Below are positions 5,181 to 5,183 of a stretch of DNA of 5,183 bases, in pieces. The DNA is taken from positions 1 through 5,183 of the forward strand of contig JBBSNI010000412.1 in assembly GCA_038232695.1 (NCBI GenBank). Reading direction: 5' to 3'. Every line of letters begins with the position of its first letter. The first letter of the stretch is position 1. The stretch is from JAJNNC01 sp038232695 (GTDB taxonomy: Bacteria > Bacteroidota > Bacteroidia > Cytophagales > Cyclobacteriaceae). The notes beneath the pieces are model-generated. The model was not told where the DNA came from. It was given only the letters and a program-made list of their open reading frames with translations, and searched no databases. A program made the position numbers and the translations under genes.

Positions 5181-5183
5181 TAC

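Overview
The window looks like a chromosomal segment of a Bacteroidota bacterium, most plausibly a Chitinophagaceae-type soil organism. The evidence is moderate G+C, a lack of clear Shine-Dalgarno sequences, a soluble PAS-histidine kinase of the Cytophaga/Chitinophaga style, a TrpF with a DVNSQFE phosphate loop, a Bacteroidota-style DUF2442 protein, and low-complexity intergenic repeats. The taxonomic call is inference from sequence style, because no marker gene is present.

Layout. Bases 1-85 hold a perfect 15-bp tandem repeat that runs off the left edge, followed by a good plus-strand intrinsic terminator (95-129). Three minus-strand genes follow. From right to left, which is their direction of transcription, they are a small exported helical/TPR-like protein (2245-2652, with its own strong terminator), an orphan cytoplasmic PAS-histidine kinase (941-2095, preceded by two palindromes), and a class I SAM-dependent methyltransferase (122-871). 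A 249-bp divergent control region (2653-2901) separates these from the plus-strand tryptophan genes trpF (2902-3534) and trpB (3583-4788). After trpB comes a degenerate 8-bp/24-bp tandem repeat, then an AT-rich inverted repeat, then a small DUF2442 gene (4908-5180) that ends at the right edge.

How the genes work together. trpF and trpB are almost certainly co-transcribed. They encode the third-from-last and final catalytic steps of tryptophan synthesis: PRA isomerisation, and indole plus serine to tryptophan. No trpC lies upstream and no trpA lies directly downstream inside the window, so the trp pathway is either split or interrupted here. The kinase has no response regulator beside it, and the methyltransferase may simply share its transcript. 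The exported protein forms its own unit.

I do not see a convincing new multi-gene system. The points most worth a second look are non-coding: the hairpin-bearing 15-bp repeat, a Trp-codon-containing short ORF just upstream of trpF, the 8-bp repeat after trpB, and the palindromes in front of the kinase and DUF2442 genes. All coding regions appear intact, with no frameshifts, insertion sequences, tRNA, rRNA or CRISPR.
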